46,525 nt of DNA from the NCBI RefSeq assembly GCF_029991245.1, contig NZ_JAIVFO010000015.1, forward strand, positions 1 to 46,525, in the 5' to 3' direction. The notes below the pieces were generated by a model. It ran no database searches. It was not told the DNA's origin and was given only the letters and a program-made list of their open reading frames with translations. Origin of the DNA: Xanthobacter autotrophicus. Lineage in GTDB: Bacteria; Pseudomonadota; Alphaproteobacteria; Rhizobiales; Xanthobacteraceae. The first letter of the stretch is position 1; every line of letters starts with the position of its first letter. Position numbers and translations under genes: made by a program. Positions 7,120 to 16,402 of the stretch are shown here, piece by piece.

Positions 7120-9643
7120 TTGGCTTGGCCCGGGTGGTGGGGGGCGCCTCGGCGGGGTCCTCGGGCCAGGGATGCCTGGGATAGCGCCCGCGCATGTCGG
7201 CGCGCACCTCCCGCCACGAGCCACGCCAGAATTGCGGCAGGTCCTTGGTCACCTGGATCGGCCGGTGGGCGGGCGACAGCAGCGCCAGCGTCAGCGGCAC
7301 CCGGCCGCCGGCGATGGCCGGGTGATGGGTGAGGCCGAATAGTTCCTGCACCCGCACGCTCACCTGCGGCCCGCCCTCGGCATCATAGTCGATGGGCAGG
7401 CGCGAACCGGTGGGGGCGGTGAAATGGGTGGGCGCCTCCGCCTCCAGCCGTGCCGACAGGGCGTAGGGCAGGAGCGCGTGGAAGGCATTGCCCGCATCGC
7501 CCGGCGCAATATCGGCCAGCGCGGTCTTGCCGGAAAGGAACGGGGCCAGCCAATCGGCAGCGGTGGCGGCAAGGGTCGCATCCGAGAGGTCCGGCCACGC
7601 CTCGCCCTCGGCGGCGCGCAGGAAGGCGACGCGCGCGCGCCATTGCGCCGTGGCGGCGCTGAGCGGCAGGCGGTGGAGGCCGAGCCCCGCGATGCCCTCC
7701 GCCAGCACCCGCGCGGTGGCCTCGGTGGCCGGCACCGGACGCGGCTGGGCGGCGAGCACGATGGCCCGCAGCCGCCGCACCTCCCGCGCCCGCACGGCGG
7801 CGGCCTCCGCATCAAAGGCGATCTCGGTGCCGGAGGTGATGTCGCCGGCGAACTGCGTCTCCACCTCGTCCGGCGACAAGGCGGCGGCCAGCGAGATGCG
7901 CGCGGCCTCGGCCCGGCCGCCCACCTCGGCCACGGCGAGGAAGGATGCCTTCGCCAGAGCCGCGGCGGGGTCCATCACCGCCCCCCGGCCGTTGGCGAGG
8001 AGGAAGCGCGTGCCGTCGCCGCGGGCCTTCGCCACCCGGTCCGGAAAGGCGAAGGCGAGCAGCGCCGCCGGCGACGGGCGCGGGCCGTCGGATCTTTCAC
8101 CGCCGCTCCGGGCCAAGTCGGCCCAGCGGACGGCGAGGCGGCGGGCATCCTCGGCCCGGCGTGAGCGATCGCGACGGAAGCCGTCGAGGCGATGGAGAAG
8201 GTCCACGCCATCCCCGCCCAGCCCGCGCTCGGTGAGCAGTGCGGCGATCTCGCCCGCCTCTCGCGCCACGCCCCGGTCGGCGCCCACCACCACCAGATGG
8301 GCGAGGCGCGGCGGCAGGGGCAGGCGGGCCATGCGCCGGCCCAGCGCCGTCACCCCATCGTCGGCATCGAGGGCGCCCAGCAGGCGCAGCAGCGCCTTGG
8401 CCTCGCTCACAGCCGGGGCGGGCGGCGGATCGAGGAAGCGCAGGGACGCAGGTTCGCGCACGCCGACGCGGGCGAGGTCCAGCACCAGGCCGGTGAGGTC
8501 GGCGGCGAGGATTTCGGGCGTGGCGAAGGCGGCGAGGCTTCCCGTCTCGCCCTCCCCCCACAGGCGATAGCACACGCCCGGCTCGGTGCGCCCGGCGCGG
8601 CCGCGCCTTTGGTCGGCGGCGGCGCGGGAGACGCGCACCGTCTCCAGTCGCGTCAGGCCCACGTCCGGCTCGAAGCGCGGCACCCGGGCGAGGCCGCAAT
8701 CCACCACCACCCGCACCCCCTCGATGGTGAGCGAAGTCTCGGCGATGGAGGTGGCGAGCACCACCTTGCGCCGGCCCTTGGGCGCCGGCAGCACGGCGCG
8801 GTCCTGCTCGGCGGCGTCCAGCGCCCCGAACAGGGCGACCACGTCCACGGAGGGATCGCGCACCTGCTCCAGCAGCAGGCTTTCGGTGCGCCGGATCTCC
8901 GCCGCACCGGGGAGGAAGGCGAGGATGGAGCCGCTTTCCCGTGCGAGCGCGCGGCGGATGGCCTCCGCCATCTGCGGCTCGAGCGGGCTGCGCGGATCGC
9001 GGCCGAGATAGGCCGTATCCACCGGGAAGGCGCGGCCCTCGCTCTCGATCACCGGCGCGGGCGCGTCGGGGCTGCCCATGAGGGCGGCGACGCGGGCGCC
9101 ATCCAGCGTCGCCGACATGGCAAGGAGACGCAGGTCCTCGCGCAGGCCGCGCTGGGCGTCGAGGGCCAAAGCGAGGCCGAGGTCGGCATCCAGGCTGCGC
9201 TCGTGGAACTCGTCGAACAGCACGGCGGCGACGCCGGACAATTCGGGGTCCTCCAGCACCATGCGGGTGAAGATGCCCTCGGTGATCACCTCGATGCGGG
9301 TACGCCCGGACACCTCCGAGGCGAGGCGGGTGCGGTAGCCCACCTGTTCCCCCACCCGCTCGCCGAGGGTCTGCGCCATGCGGCGGGCGGCGGCGCGGGC
9401 GGCGAGGCGGCGCGGCTCCAGCACCAGGATGCGGCCGCCGTTGACCCATGGCGCGTCCAGCAGCGCGAGGGGCACCCGCGTGGTCTTGCCCGCGCCCGGC
9501 GGCGCCACCAGCACCGCGCAGGGGGCGGCGGCCAGCGTCGCGGTCAGGTCGCCGAGAATGGCGTCGATGGGCAAGGGCGTGTCGAACGGTCGCGGATCGG
9601 ACAGGGCGTTTCTCGCTGGGCGCGGGACGGCATGGCCGCTCAT
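7109..9643 (-). CDS. hrpB: ATP-dependent helicase HrpB
   Basis: DExH-box RNA helicase-like ATPase of 844 residues, the normal length for HrpB. Motifs seen: Walker A APPGAGKTT (47-55), DEFH box (144-147, DEFHERSLD), motif III SAT, ATSIAETSLTI in the second RecA domain, and QRRGRAGRTEPG (motif VI), then the helicase-associated and HrpB C-terminal domains. The precise role is unclear even in E. coli; it is generally linked to RNA metabolism. The gene is divergent from the binding-protein gene at 9789 and convergent with the thioesterase gene. The ATG at 9643 gives the expected short lead before the first helicase motif. Confidence 0.95.
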   Translation of the reverse strand: MSGHAVPRPARNALSDPRPFDTPLPIDAILGDLTATLAAAPCAVLVAPPGAGKTTRVPLALLDAPWVNGGRILVLEPRRLAARAAARRMAQTLGERVGEQVGYRTRLASEVSGRTRIEVITEGIFTRMVLEDPELSGVAAVLFDEFHERSLDADLGLALALDAQRGLREDLRLLAMSATLDGARVAALMGSPDAPAPVIESEGRAFPVDTAYLGRDPRSPLEPQMAEAIRRALARESGSILAFLPGAAEIRRTESLLLEQVRDPSVDVVALFGALDAAEQDRAVLPAPKGRRKVVLATSIAETSLTIEGVRVVVDCGLARVPRFEPDVGLTRLETVRVSRAAADQRRGRAGRTEPGVCYRLWGEGETGSLAAFATPEILAADLTGLVLDLARVGVREPASLRFLDPPPAPAVSEAKALLRLLGALDADDGVTALGRRMARLPLPPRLAHLVVVGADRGVAREAGEIAALLTERGLGGDGVDLLHRLDGFRRDRSRRAEDARRLAVRWADLARSGGERSDGPRPSPAALLAFAFPDRVAKARGDGTRFLLANGRGAVMDPAAALAKASFLAVAEVGGRAEAARISLAAALSPDEVETQFAGDITSGTEIAFDAEAAAVRAREVRRLRAIVLAAQPRPVPATEATARVLAEGIAGLGLHRLPLSAATAQWRARVAFLRAAEGEAWPDLSDATLAATAADWLAPFLSGKTALADIAPGDAGNAFHALLPYALSARLEAEAPTHFTAPTGSRLPIDYDAEGGPQVSVRVQELFGLTHHPAIAGGRVPLTLALLSPAHRPIQVTKDLPQFWRGSWREVRADMRGRYPRHPWPEDPAEAPPTTRAKPRGT

Positions 9644-9788
9644 AGGCCAGAAAGGGCCGCGGCGGCAAAGGGGTAAATAGCATGATAATGCCGTTATTTA
9701 TTCCATCATCGCACTTGTAGCGTTTTTATTGATTGAATCACTCATAATTGTTGACTATCTGAAAGGCACCGCTTTCGGAGACCCATTC
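9644..9788. promoter_or_regulatory. AT-rich divergent promoter region
   Basis: A 145-bp gap between hrpB (minus) and the binding-protein gene (plus), strikingly AT-rich for this genome around 9680-9755. It contains TGATTGAATCA (9730-9740), a short palindrome, and TTGACT at 9751-9756. A GGAGA ribosome site follows at 9777-9781. I cannot assign firm -35/-10 pairs. Confidence 0.35.
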
Positions 9789-11000
9789 ATGCGTGCCCCC
9801 CTGCTCCTTGCCGCTTTCCTCGCCCCGCTGCTGGCGGGGCCGCTCGCCGCCGCGGCCGACCAGAAGCCCCTGCGCATCGGCGTGCTGAACGATCAGGCCG
9901 GCATCTATGCCGACATGGCGGGACCCGGCTCGGTGATCGCGGCGCAAATGGCGGTGGAGGATTTCGGCGGCAGCGTGCTCGGCCGCCCGGTCGAGATCAT
10001 CGCCGGCGACCACCAGAACAAGCCGGACGTGGGCGCGGCGCTGGTGAACCGCTGGATCGACGAGGACAATGTGGAGGTGATCGCCGACATCCCCACCTCC
10101 TCGGTGCTGCTGGCGGTGCAGGAGATTGGCCGGCGCAAGAACAAGCTGGTGCTCGCCTCCACCGGCGGCTCGTCGGACTTCACCGGCAAGGCCTGCGCCA
10201 GCACCGGCATTCACTGGACCTATGACACCTACGCGCTGGCGGCCGGAACCGGCGCGTCGCTGGCCAAGGAGGGGCCGTGGTTCTTCATCACTGCCGATTA
10301 TGCCTTCGGCGCGGCGCTGGAGCGCGACACCGCGGCGGCCGTCACCAAGGGCGGCGGCAAGGTGGCGGGCGCGGTGAAGCACCCGCAGGGCACCACCGAT
10401 TTCTCATCCTATCTGCTGCAGGCCCAGGGCACCGGCGTTCGCCTGATCGCCTTCGCCAACTCGGGCGCCGATCAGGTGAACGCGATCAAGCAGGCCAACG
10501 AGTTCGGCATTCCCCAGTCGGGCGTGAAGCTGGCGGGCCTCTACCTGCACATCACCGACATCCACGCCATCGGCCTGAAGACAGCGCAGGGCCTCATCCT
10601 CACCCAGGGCTTCTACTGGGACCTCAACGACGAGACCCGCGCCTGGTCCAAGCGCTTCTACGAGCGCCACAAGGCCATGCCCACCATGGGCCAGGCCGGC
10701 ACCTATTCGGCCATCCTGCATTATCTGAAGGCGGTGAAGGCGGCCGGCACCACCGACACAGCCACCGTCGCCGCGCAGATGAAGGCGGCGCCGGTGGACG
10801 ATTTCTTTTCCCACGGCGGGCGCATCCGCGAGGACGGGCGCATGGTCCACGACCTCTACTTGCTGCAGGTGAAGGCGCCGTCCGAGCAGCAGTATCCGTG
10901 GGACTATCTCAAGCTCATCCGCGTCATTCCCGGCGACGAGGCGTTCCGGCCGCTCAACGAGGGCGGCTGCCCGCTGGTGGGCAAGGCTGCCAGCAACTGA
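9789..11000 (+). CDS. ABC transporter substrate-binding protein (LivK / branched-chain amino acid type)
   Basis: Periplasmic binding protein of 403 residues with a signal peptide (MRAPLLLAAFLAPLLAGPLAAA, cleavage near residue 22) and the type I periplasmic fold typical of LivK/AmiC-like proteins (PLRIGVLND at the mature N-terminus, DFGG, GSSDFTG, FITADYAFG). Such proteins bind branched-chain amino acids, amides, urea or aromatic acids. The start at 9789 follows GGAGA; the open frame continues 20 codons upstream but that extension would break the signal peptide. No matching liv-type permease or ATPase gene lies nearby in the window, so it is an orphan here. Ligand unknown. Confidence 0.88.
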   Translation: MRAPLLLAAFLAPLLAGPLAAAADQKPLRIGVLNDQAGIYADMAGPGSVIAAQMAVEDFGGSVLGRPVEIIAGDHQNKPDVGAALVNRWIDEDNVEVIADIPTSSVLLAVQEIGRRKNKLVLASTGGSSDFTGKACASTGIHWTYDTYALAAGTGASLAKEGPWFFITADYAFGAALERDTAAAVTKGGGKVAGAVKHPQGTTDFSSYLLQAQGTGVRLIAFANSGADQVNAIKQANEFGIPQSGVKLAGLYLHITDIHAIGLKTAQGLILTQGFYWDLNDETRAWSKRFYERHKAMPTMGQAGTYSAILHYLKAVKAAGTTDTATVAAQMKAAPVDDFFSHGGRIREDGRMVHDLYLLQVKAPSEQQYPWDYLKLIRVIPGDEAFRPLNEGGCPLVGKAASN

Positions 11001-11114
11001 CGGCCGCCGGATCGACCACCCGGCACGGGCCGGCCTGCGGGGTGCCGCCTTGCGGTCGGGCACGTTCGGTGCCTTATGAGGCGCGTCGATGCCGCAACCG
11101 GGAACGCCGCCTTC

Positions 11115-12107
11115 ATGTCCACCGCCCCGTCCAGCCTCACCAGCAAGGTGCAGCCCCTCGCCTTCGATACCGGGATCTTCGCCCTCGCCTTCCTTGATGC
11201 GGCGGTCGCCTTCGTGGGCACGGAGGGCGTGGTGCATCTGGTGGGCGCCGCGCCGAAGATGGTTAAGGTCCATGACGGCGCGGTGCTCGACGCCGCCTCC
11301 GACGGCAAGCGCCTCGTCACCGGCGGCGACGACGGGCAGGTCATGGAGACCCGTTCGGACGGCTCCACCCGCCTCCTCGCCGGCCAGAAGGGCCGCTGGA
11401 TCGACCGGGTGGCGCTGGGTCCGGACGGCGTCGTCGCCTGGTCCGCCGGCAAGACCGCCCATGTGCTGCCGCCGAAGGGCGAGCCCAAGAGCCTCGACGT
11501 GCCCTCCACCGTGGGCGGCCTCGCCTTCGCCCCCAAGGGGCTGCGCCTGGCGGTGGCGCACTATGGCGGCGTCACCCTGTGGTTTCCCAACGCCGCGGCC
11601 GCCAAGCCGGAGCTGTTCGGCTGGAAGGGCTCCCACCTCGGTGTCGCCTTCTCGCCCGACGGCCGCTTCCTGGTCACCACCATGCAGGAGCCGGCGCTCC
11701 ACGGCTGGCGGGTGGTGGACGGCGCGCACATGCGCATGTCCGGCTATCCCTCGCGGGTGAAGTCGTTCGCCTTCACGGCGGACGGCAAGTGGCTTGCCAC
11801 CTCGGGCTCGGGCGAGGCCATCCTGTGGCCGTTCCAGGCCAAGGACGGCCCCATGGGCAAGGAGCCGTCCATGCTCGCCCCTTCCCCCACCACCCGCGTC
11901 ACCGTGGTGGCGCCCCATCCCAAGGATCCGGTGGTGGGCATCGGCTACGAGGACGGGATGGTGATGATGGTGCGCATCCCCGACGCCGCCGAGATCCTGC
12001 TGCGCGCCCCCGATTCCGACGCGGTGAGCGCCATGGCCTGGCACCCGTCCGGCGGGGCGGTGGCCTTCGGCACGAAGGGCGGCAAGGGCGGCCTGCTCGC
12101 CTTCTGA
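11115..12107 (+). CDS. WD40-repeat protein
   Basis: 330-residue cytoplasmic protein (no signal peptide) made of recurring WD40-like blades, e.g. [59 protein letters not shown] and [15 protein letters not shown]. It should fold as a single beta-propeller and serve as a binding scaffold. An ATG 13 codons upstream (11076) is the alternative start; neither has a strong ribosome site. It follows the binding-protein gene by 114 bp, so co-transcription is possible. From memory, similar propeller genes in Rhizobiales often sit beside COG0523/CobW metal GTPases, but none is present here. Function not assigned. Confidence 0.75.
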   Translation: MSTAPSSLTSKVQPLAFDTGIFALAFLDAAVAFVGTEGVVHLVGAAPKMVKVHDGAVLDAASDGKRLVTGGDDGQVMETRSDGSTRLLAGQKGRWIDRVALGPDGVVAWSAGKTAHVLPPKGEPKSLDVPSTVGGLAFAPKGLRLAVAHYGGVTLWFPNAAAAKPELFGWKGSHLGVAFSPDGRFLVTTMQEPALHGWRVVDGAHMRMSGYPSRVKSFAFTADGKWLATSGSGEAILWPFQAKDGPMGKEPSMLAPSPTTRVTVVAPHPKDPVVGIGYEDGMVMMVRIPDAAEILLRAPDSDAVSAMAWHPSGGAVAFGTKGGKGGLLAF

Positions 12108-12378
12108 ACCAGCCGGCGCGCTCCCCGGCTTCGAGGGCGGACCGCCGGCATGCCCCCCGCGGTCGGCCCCAAGGCCGCCCACGGCCGCTCCGCGTCGCGG
12201 TGGTGTCACGGCGGGCCGGTATGCCCCCTGCGGGCCGGCCGTCTGGTCCGGCCTCAAGCCATTGGCGAATTTGCGCGCCGCCGCCGATGGAACCGCTTTT
12301 CACGCGCCTGCGCGCGCACTAACGTGGCGCCGCCCGTTCGCGACTGCGAAGCGGCCCAAGCGCACGAGAGAAACGCCG

Positions 12379-13128
12379 ATGAAGATCGCCGACGTTCGCC
12401 GCACCGCCTATTCGATGCCGCTCGTGAACCCGTCCTATCCGCCCGGACCCTATCGGTTCGTCGATCGCGAATACATGATCATCACCTACCGCACCGACCC
12501 CGCCGCGCTGGCGAAGGTGGTGCCGGAGCCGCTCGAGATCATCGAGCCGATCGTGAAGTACGAATTCATCCGCATGCCGGATTCCACCGGCTTCGGCGAC
12601 TATACCGAGACCGGACAGGTCATCCCGGTGAAATTCCAGGGCATGGAGGGCGGCTATGTCCACTCCATGTATCTCGACGACGAGAGCCCCATCGCCGGCG
12701 GGCGCGAGCTGTGGGGCTTCCCCAAGAAGTTCGCCAATCCCAAGCTGGTGGTGGAGAAGGACACGCTGGTGGGGACGCTGCACTATGGCAGCGTGCTCTG
12801 CGCCTCAGCCACCATGGGCTACAAGCACGTGGCCTGCAACAAGGAGAAGGTGCTCGCCGCGCTGCTGACGCCGAGCTTCCTGCTCAAGATCATCCCGGAC
12901 GTGGACGCCAAGCCGCGCATCTGCGAGCTGGTGCGCTACTATCTGGAAGACGTGACGCTGAAGGAATGCTGGACCGGGCCCGGCGCCCTCGGCCTGTTCC
13001 CCCACGCCCTGTGCAACGTCTCGCAGCTGCCGGTGCTGGAGGTGATCTCCGCCCTGCATGTGAAGGCGGACCTCACCCTCGGGATGGGCGAGGTGATCTA
13101 CGACTATATGAAGGACGGCGAGGGCTGA
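12379..13128 (+). CDS. adc: Acetoacetate decarboxylase
   Basis: 249-residue enzyme converting acetoacetate to acetone and CO2 through a Schiff base. The diagnostic stretch [10 protein letters not shown] (108-117) carries the adjacent lysines 116 and 117, corresponding to the catalytic lysine and its pKa-perturbing partner in the Clostridium enzyme. Length and fold match the family. The start at 12379 follows GAGAG; the frame is open further upstream into Arg-rich non-coding sequence. It precedes a patatin-like phospholipase gene, and the PHB depolymerase gene is 3.4 kb on. This agrees with a role in handling acetoacetate from PHB or lipid breakdown (inference). Confidence 0.92.
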   Translation: MKIADVRRTAYSMPLVNPSYPPGPYRFVDREYMIITYRTDPAALAKVVPEPLEIIEPIVKYEFIRMPDSTGFGDYTETGQVIPVKFQGMEGGYVHSMYLDDESPIAGGRELWGFPKKFANPKLVVEKDTLVGTLHYGSVLCASATMGYKHVACNKEKVLAALLTPSFLLKIIPDVDAKPRICELVRYYLEDVTLKECWTGPGALGLFPHALCNVSQLPVLEVISALHVKADLTLGMGEVIYDYMKDGEG

Positions 13129-13138
13129 AGCCTTGGAA

Positions 13139-13177
13139 CGTCTTCGCGCGAACCTGCATCCGCTTGGCGCGAAGACG
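13139..13177. repeat. 11-bp inverted repeat after adc
   Basis: CGTCTTCGCGC (13139-13149) and GCGCGAAGACG (13167-13177) form a perfect 11-bp stem with a 17-nt loop. It begins 10 bp after the adc stop. There is no T-run, so it may be a stabilising 3' hairpin or an operator for the following patatin gene. A TTGACA hexamer (13180-13185) follows without a convincing -10. Confidence 0.5.
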
Positions 13178-13309
13178 CCTTGACACAGATGACGAGAGCC
13201 GGATCCGCTCAGGCTCATCTGATCGGAACATGATCCAGTGGAACGGGCGGCGCGGTGCGCCGCTCCTCAACACGAAGAGCGTTCCGCCGGAATGCGAGAG
13301 GCAAGGTTC

Positions 13310-14461
13310 ATGACACTACGCGCCAATCACCTTCCGCCCGACCTGTGCGACATCATCGGCGAGTACAAGCGCATCGCCCTGGTGTTCCAGGGCGGCGGCG
13401 CGCTCGGCGCCTACCAGGCCGGCGTCTACGAGGCGCTGGCGGAGGCCGGGTGCGACCCCAACTGGATCTCGGGCGTCTCCATCGGCGCCATCAATTGCGC
13501 CATCATCGCCGGCAACGCGCCGCAGGACCGGGTGCCGCGGCTGAAGGCGTTCTGGGAGACCATTACCTCGCAGCGGATCATCCCCTTCAATCTGGAGGGG
13601 GACATCTTCCGGCAGTGGCGCAACCAGTTCAGCGCCGCCCGGACCATCCTGCAGGGCCAGCCCGGCTTCTTCAAGCCGCGTTTCCCCAGCCCCCTGATGA
13701 TGCCCACCGGAGCGCCCGGCGCCACCTCCTTCTACGACACCTCGCCCCTGCACGACACGCTGCTGAAGCTGGTGGACTTCGACCGCATCAATTCCGGCGA
13801 CAAGCGCTTCTCGGTGGGCGCGGTGAACGTGCGCACCGGCAATTTCATCTATTTCGACAACCGCGAGCACACCATCGGGCCGGAGCATGTGATGGCGTCC
13901 GGCGCGCTGCCGCCCGGCTTCCCGGCGGTGAAGATCGACGGCGAATATTATTGGGACGGCGGCGTCGTCTCCAATACCCCTCTCCAGTTCCTGCTGGACC
14001 AGCCGGATCATCCGAGCGCCCTGGTGTTCCAGGTGGACCTGTTCAGCGCCCGTGGCCAGCTGCCCCGCGACATGTACGACGTCAGCGAGCGGCAGAAGGA
14101 CATCGGCTATTCGAGCCGCACCCGCTACACCACCGACGTCTTCCGCCGGGTGCAGGAGCTGCGCTCCAAGCTGTATGACGCGCTCCAGCGCATTCCCGAG
14201 CAGCTGCGCACCGAGGACGACCTCGCCCTGATCGAGGATTACAGCTCATCCGGCCCGGTCAACATCTGTCACCTGATCTATCAGGAAAAGACCTACGAGC
14301 GGGATACCAAGGACTACGAGTTTTCCGCCGCCTCCATGCGCGATCACTGGCAGACCGGCTACGAGGACACGGTGAAGACCCTGCGCCGCGGCGACTGGCT
14401 GAAGAAGCCGGACGATTCCATCGGCATCGTGGTGCACGACATCCACCGCCTGTCCGAGTGA
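13310..14461 (+). CDS. Patatin-like phospholipase (DUF3734 type)
   Basis: 383-residue serine lipid hydrolase of the patatin family. The oxyanion-hole loop GGGALG (28-33), nucleophile elbow GVSIG with Ser57 and the DGG motif (Asp216 in WDGG) form the Ser-Asp dyad. The C-terminal third, with the QEKTYERDTKDYEFS stretch, fits the DUF3734 domain of bacterial patatins. No signal peptide, so intracellular. ATGs at 13292 and 13310 are both possible; I chose 13310. It lies downstream of adc in the same orientation. I recall adc-patatin pairs, often with 3-hydroxybutyrate dehydrogenase, in other alphaproteobacteria, suggesting a role in PHB granule or membrane-lipid turnover. Substrate unproven. Confidence 0.88.
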   Translation: MTLRANHLPPDLCDIIGEYKRIALVFQGGGALGAYQAGVYEALAEAGCDPNWISGVSIGAINCAIIAGNAPQDRVPRLKAFWETITSQRIIPFNLEGDIFRQWRNQFSAARTILQGQPGFFKPRFPSPLMMPTGAPGATSFYDTSPLHDTLLKLVDFDRINSGDKRFSVGAVNVRTGNFIYFDNREHTIGPEHVMASGALPPGFPAVKIDGEYYWDGGVVSNTPLQFLLDQPDHPSALVFQVDLFSARGQLPRDMYDVSERQKDIGYSSRTRYTTDVFRRVQELRSKLYDALQRIPEQLRTEDDLALIEDYSSSGPVNICHLIYQEKTYERDTKDYEFSAASMRDHWQTGYEDTVKTLRRGDWLKKPDDSIGIVVHDIHRLSE

Positions 14462-14471
14462 GCGGAGCGGT

Positions 14472-15248
14472 TCAGCGCAATCCGCGCGCCAGCATGTAGG
14501 CGCCGAGCAGGGCGAGGCCGGCGAAGAAGACCCGGCGGAACACCAGCGGCGAAACCGCGAGGCGGATCCGCCGGCCCAGTTCCATGCCGAGGAAGGCGGG
14601 CGCAAGCGCGGCCGCCGATGCCAGCGCCACCCGTGGATCGGTCAGCACCGCGCCGCCCTCCCCCGGAGTTGCGAGCACCGCGGCGAGCGCGAAGGTGGAG
14701 ACGGTGAAGGTGAGACCGAGGGCCTGCACCAGATCGTCGCGATTGAGCCCCAGCGCTTGGAGAAAGGGCGCCGAGGGCATGACCGCCACCCCGGTGGTGC
14801 CGGTGACGAGGCCGGTCAGCACCCCCATGAGCGGCGACATCCAGCGTTCGCAGCCGGCGGGCAGGCGCAGCGGAATGGCGCTGAGGCCGAGGGCGCCGTA
14901 GAGCAGCAAAGTCGCCCCCAGCGCCGGCACCGCGGCGGGGGAGGTGAGGCCGCCCAGCAGCAGCCCGCCGGCGAGGGTGCCCAGCACCACAGCGACCATC
15001 ATGGCGCCGAAGCGCCGGGCCGTGCCGGCCACGTTCGGCCCGGTGAAATATTGCCAGAGATTGGTGACGGTGGCCGGCAGGATCAGCACGGCCGCCGCCT
15101 CGGCAGGGGCGAGGAACAGGCTGAGCAGCCCGATGCCTACCGTGGGCAGGCCCATGCCGATGAGGCCCTTCACCATGCCGGCCAAAACCAGCACGGCGAA
15201 GCCCGCGACAAGGACGCCGACGGGCAACCCGGCGACGGCGGCCGGCAT
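14472..15248 (-). CDS. TauE/SafE (TSUP) family membrane transporter
   Basis: 258-residue integral membrane protein with about eight hydrophobic helices and the two TSUP half-motifs (GLIGMGLPTVGIGLLSLF near the N-terminus and GVLTGLVTGTTGVAVMPSAPFLQ in the middle). Family members move sulfite, sulfoacetate or other small organosulfur anions, or have unknown substrates. It starts 8 bp after the GST gene ends on the same strand, so the two form an operon. Convergent with the patatin gene, with a 10-bp gap and no obvious terminator. Substrate not determinable. Confidence 0.88.
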   Translation of the reverse strand: MPAAVAGLPVGVLVAGFAVLVLAGMVKGLIGMGLPTVGIGLLSLFLAPAEAAAVLILPATVTNLWQYFTGPNVAGTARRFGAMMVAVVLGTLAGGLLLGGLTSPAAVPALGATLLLYGALGLSAIPLRLPAGCERWMSPLMGVLTGLVTGTTGVAVMPSAPFLQALGLNRDDLVQALGLTFTVSTFALAAVLATPGEGGAVLTDPRVALASAAALAPAFLGMELGRRIRLAVSPLVFRRVFFAGLALLGAYMLARGLR

Positions 15249-15256
15249 CGACGCAG

Positions 15257-15907
15257 TCAGAACTCGGCGCCGAGCTCTTCCAGTTCTTCGGGCTCGTCCT
15301 GCGCGCCGGCGATCCATTCCTGCATCAGCGACAGGTCCATGATGCGGGCGCGGTAGGCGTCGCACTCGGAATCGAGCTTCACGTCATAGGTGGTGAAGCG
15401 CGAGCAGACGGGGGCGTACATGGCGTCGGCCAGCGTCGGCGTGGCGCCCATGAGGAAGGGGCCGCCATGGGCGGTGAGGCAGCCGCGCCAGATGGCGACG
15501 ATGCGCTCGATATCCGCCTGTGCCCCGGCCCACACCTTGAAGCCCGGATAATGGGCCTTGATGTTCATGGGCAGGGCCGAGCGCATGTTGGCAAAGCCCG
15601 AATGCATCTCGCCGGAGATGGACAGGCAGTGCGCCCGCACCGCGCGATCCGCTGGCAGCAGCCCGGCCTGCGGGAAGACTTCATTGAGGAAGGCGGCGAT
15701 GGCGAGGGTGTCCCACACGGTCACGTCCTCATGCACCAGGCGCGGCACGAGGAAGGAGGGGGACAACAGCAGCAGTTCGGCCTTCATGTCCGGGTCGTCG
15801 AGGGGCACGCGCTCCTCTTCGAAGGACAGGCCGGCCATCTTGCACAGAAGCCAGCCGCGCAGGGACCAGGAGGAGTAGTTCTTGCTGGAGATGGTGAGTG
15901 TCGCCAT
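15257..15907 (-). CDS. Glutathione S-transferase family protein
   Basis: 216-residue GST with an N-terminal thioredoxin-like domain (SSKNYSSWSLRGWLL near residues 6-20, then VPRLVHEDVTVWDTLAI, the glutathione gamma-Glu binding segment with 'W-D-T' in place of the usual 'E-S') and a helical C-terminal domain (GATPTLADAMYAPV). This NYSSWS-type subgroup is common in Proteobacteria; substrates are unknown. The start at 15907 fits the family N-terminus; the frame runs further into the repeat block upstream. It is the first gene of a pair with the TauE/SafE gene. Confidence 0.9.
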   Translation of the reverse strand: MATLTISSKNYSSWSLRGWLLCKMAGLSFEEERVPLDDPDMKAELLLLSPSFLVPRLVHEDVTVWDTLAIAAFLNEVFPQAGLLPADRAVRAHCLSISGEMHSGFANMRSALPMNIKAHYPGFKVWAGAQADIERIVAIWRGCLTAHGGPFLMGATPTLADAMYAPVCSRFTTYDVKLDSECDAYRARIMDLSLMQEWIAGAQDEPEELEELGAEF

Positions 15908-15942
15908 GCTGGATGCTCGTCTGCCTGTCCTGCGCCTCGGAT

Positions 15943-16035
15943 ATTCGACCTGGGTGCTCGACCTGGGTGCTCGACTTGGGGTGCTCAACCTGAAGGGTGC
16001 TCGACTTTGGGTCCCCGACCTGAATATTCGCCTGG
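15943..16035. repeat. Imperfect ~13-16-bp tandem repeats (CTCGACCTGGGTG unit)
   Basis: Roughly five to six degenerate copies of CTCGACCTGGGTG occur head to tail just upstream of the GST gene (minus strand). Examples: TTCGACCTGGGTG, CTCGACCTGGGTG, CTCGACTTGGGGTG, CTCAACCTGAAGGGTG, CTCGACTTTGGGTC. Copies vary in length by one to three bases. No gene frame is preserved across them. Could vary in copy number by slippage. Confidence 0.75.
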
Positions 16036-16100
16036 ATTCTTGATCCCCTGATGTGTCGCCACCGTGGCGCCCGCGTCGCCGCAAGACGGGGCGGAATCAC

Positions 16101-16190
16101 CGGAGAACGCCGCTCCGGAGAACGCCGCTCCGGAGAACGCCGCTCCGGAGAACGCCGCTCCGGAGAACGCCGCTCCGGATAACGCCACGA
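16101..16190. repeat. 15-bp tandem repeat, five perfect copies plus one degenerate
   Basis: CGGAGAACGCCGCTC is repeated perfectly at 16101-16115, 16116-16130, 16131-16145, 16146-16160 and 16161-16175, with a degenerate sixth copy at 16176-16190. A 15-bp period keeps all six frames open, giving Pro-Glu-Asn-Ala-Ala on plus and Ser-Gly-Ala-Ala-Phe on minus, but no convincing gene surrounds it. With the block at 15943-16035 it fills much of the 657-bp GST-phaZ gap. The perfect identity of five copies implies recent expansion. Confidence 0.92.
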
Positions 16191-16330
16191 AGTGCCACCG
16201 CGAGGGCATGAACCTGTCCGGCCCGAGGGTCGGTCGGGGTCCGCGTTCCAATGTCCATTCGCGGGCGGATCGACCGTTCAGACCGATTTCGACGTGAACG
16301 GCACCGGCTCCGGCGCCCCTCGCGTGGAAG

Positions 16331-16402
16331 CATGTTGCATTGCACCACGCACCGCTTCACTATTCACCGTAACAGGTACATCCGTTCAGGCTTGCTGCAA
16401 AG
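16331..16402 (+). promoter_or_regulatory. TGC/GCA-rich palindromes upstream of phaZ
   Basis: TTGCATTGCA (16335-16344) and CTTGCTGCAAAG (16391-16402) are short TGC/GCA palindromes 160-230 bp before phaZ, in a local AT-richer stretch. Their core resembles TGC-rich sites of PhaR-type PHB-sensing repressors and the GCATTGCA core upstream of hemA. Binding is inferred, not shown. The rest of the gap (16403-16564) shows no gene or clear terminator. Confidence 0.3.

Noticed and set aside
9729-9740. TTGATTGAATCA as a second FNR/FixK box
   Set aside because: The half-sites are not separated by four bases and do not match TTGAT-N4-ATCAA; only a short palindrome remains.
16101-16190. Possible CRISPR array
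   Set aside because: Repeats are 15 bp and contiguous, with no spacers and no cas genes nearby.
15985-16251. 88-codon minus frame with SGAAF repeats resembling a pentapeptide-repeat protein
   Set aside because: The resemblance arises from the 15-bp tandem repeat. The pattern lacks the usual A-(D/N)-L variation, has only five identical units, and the flanks are not protein-like.
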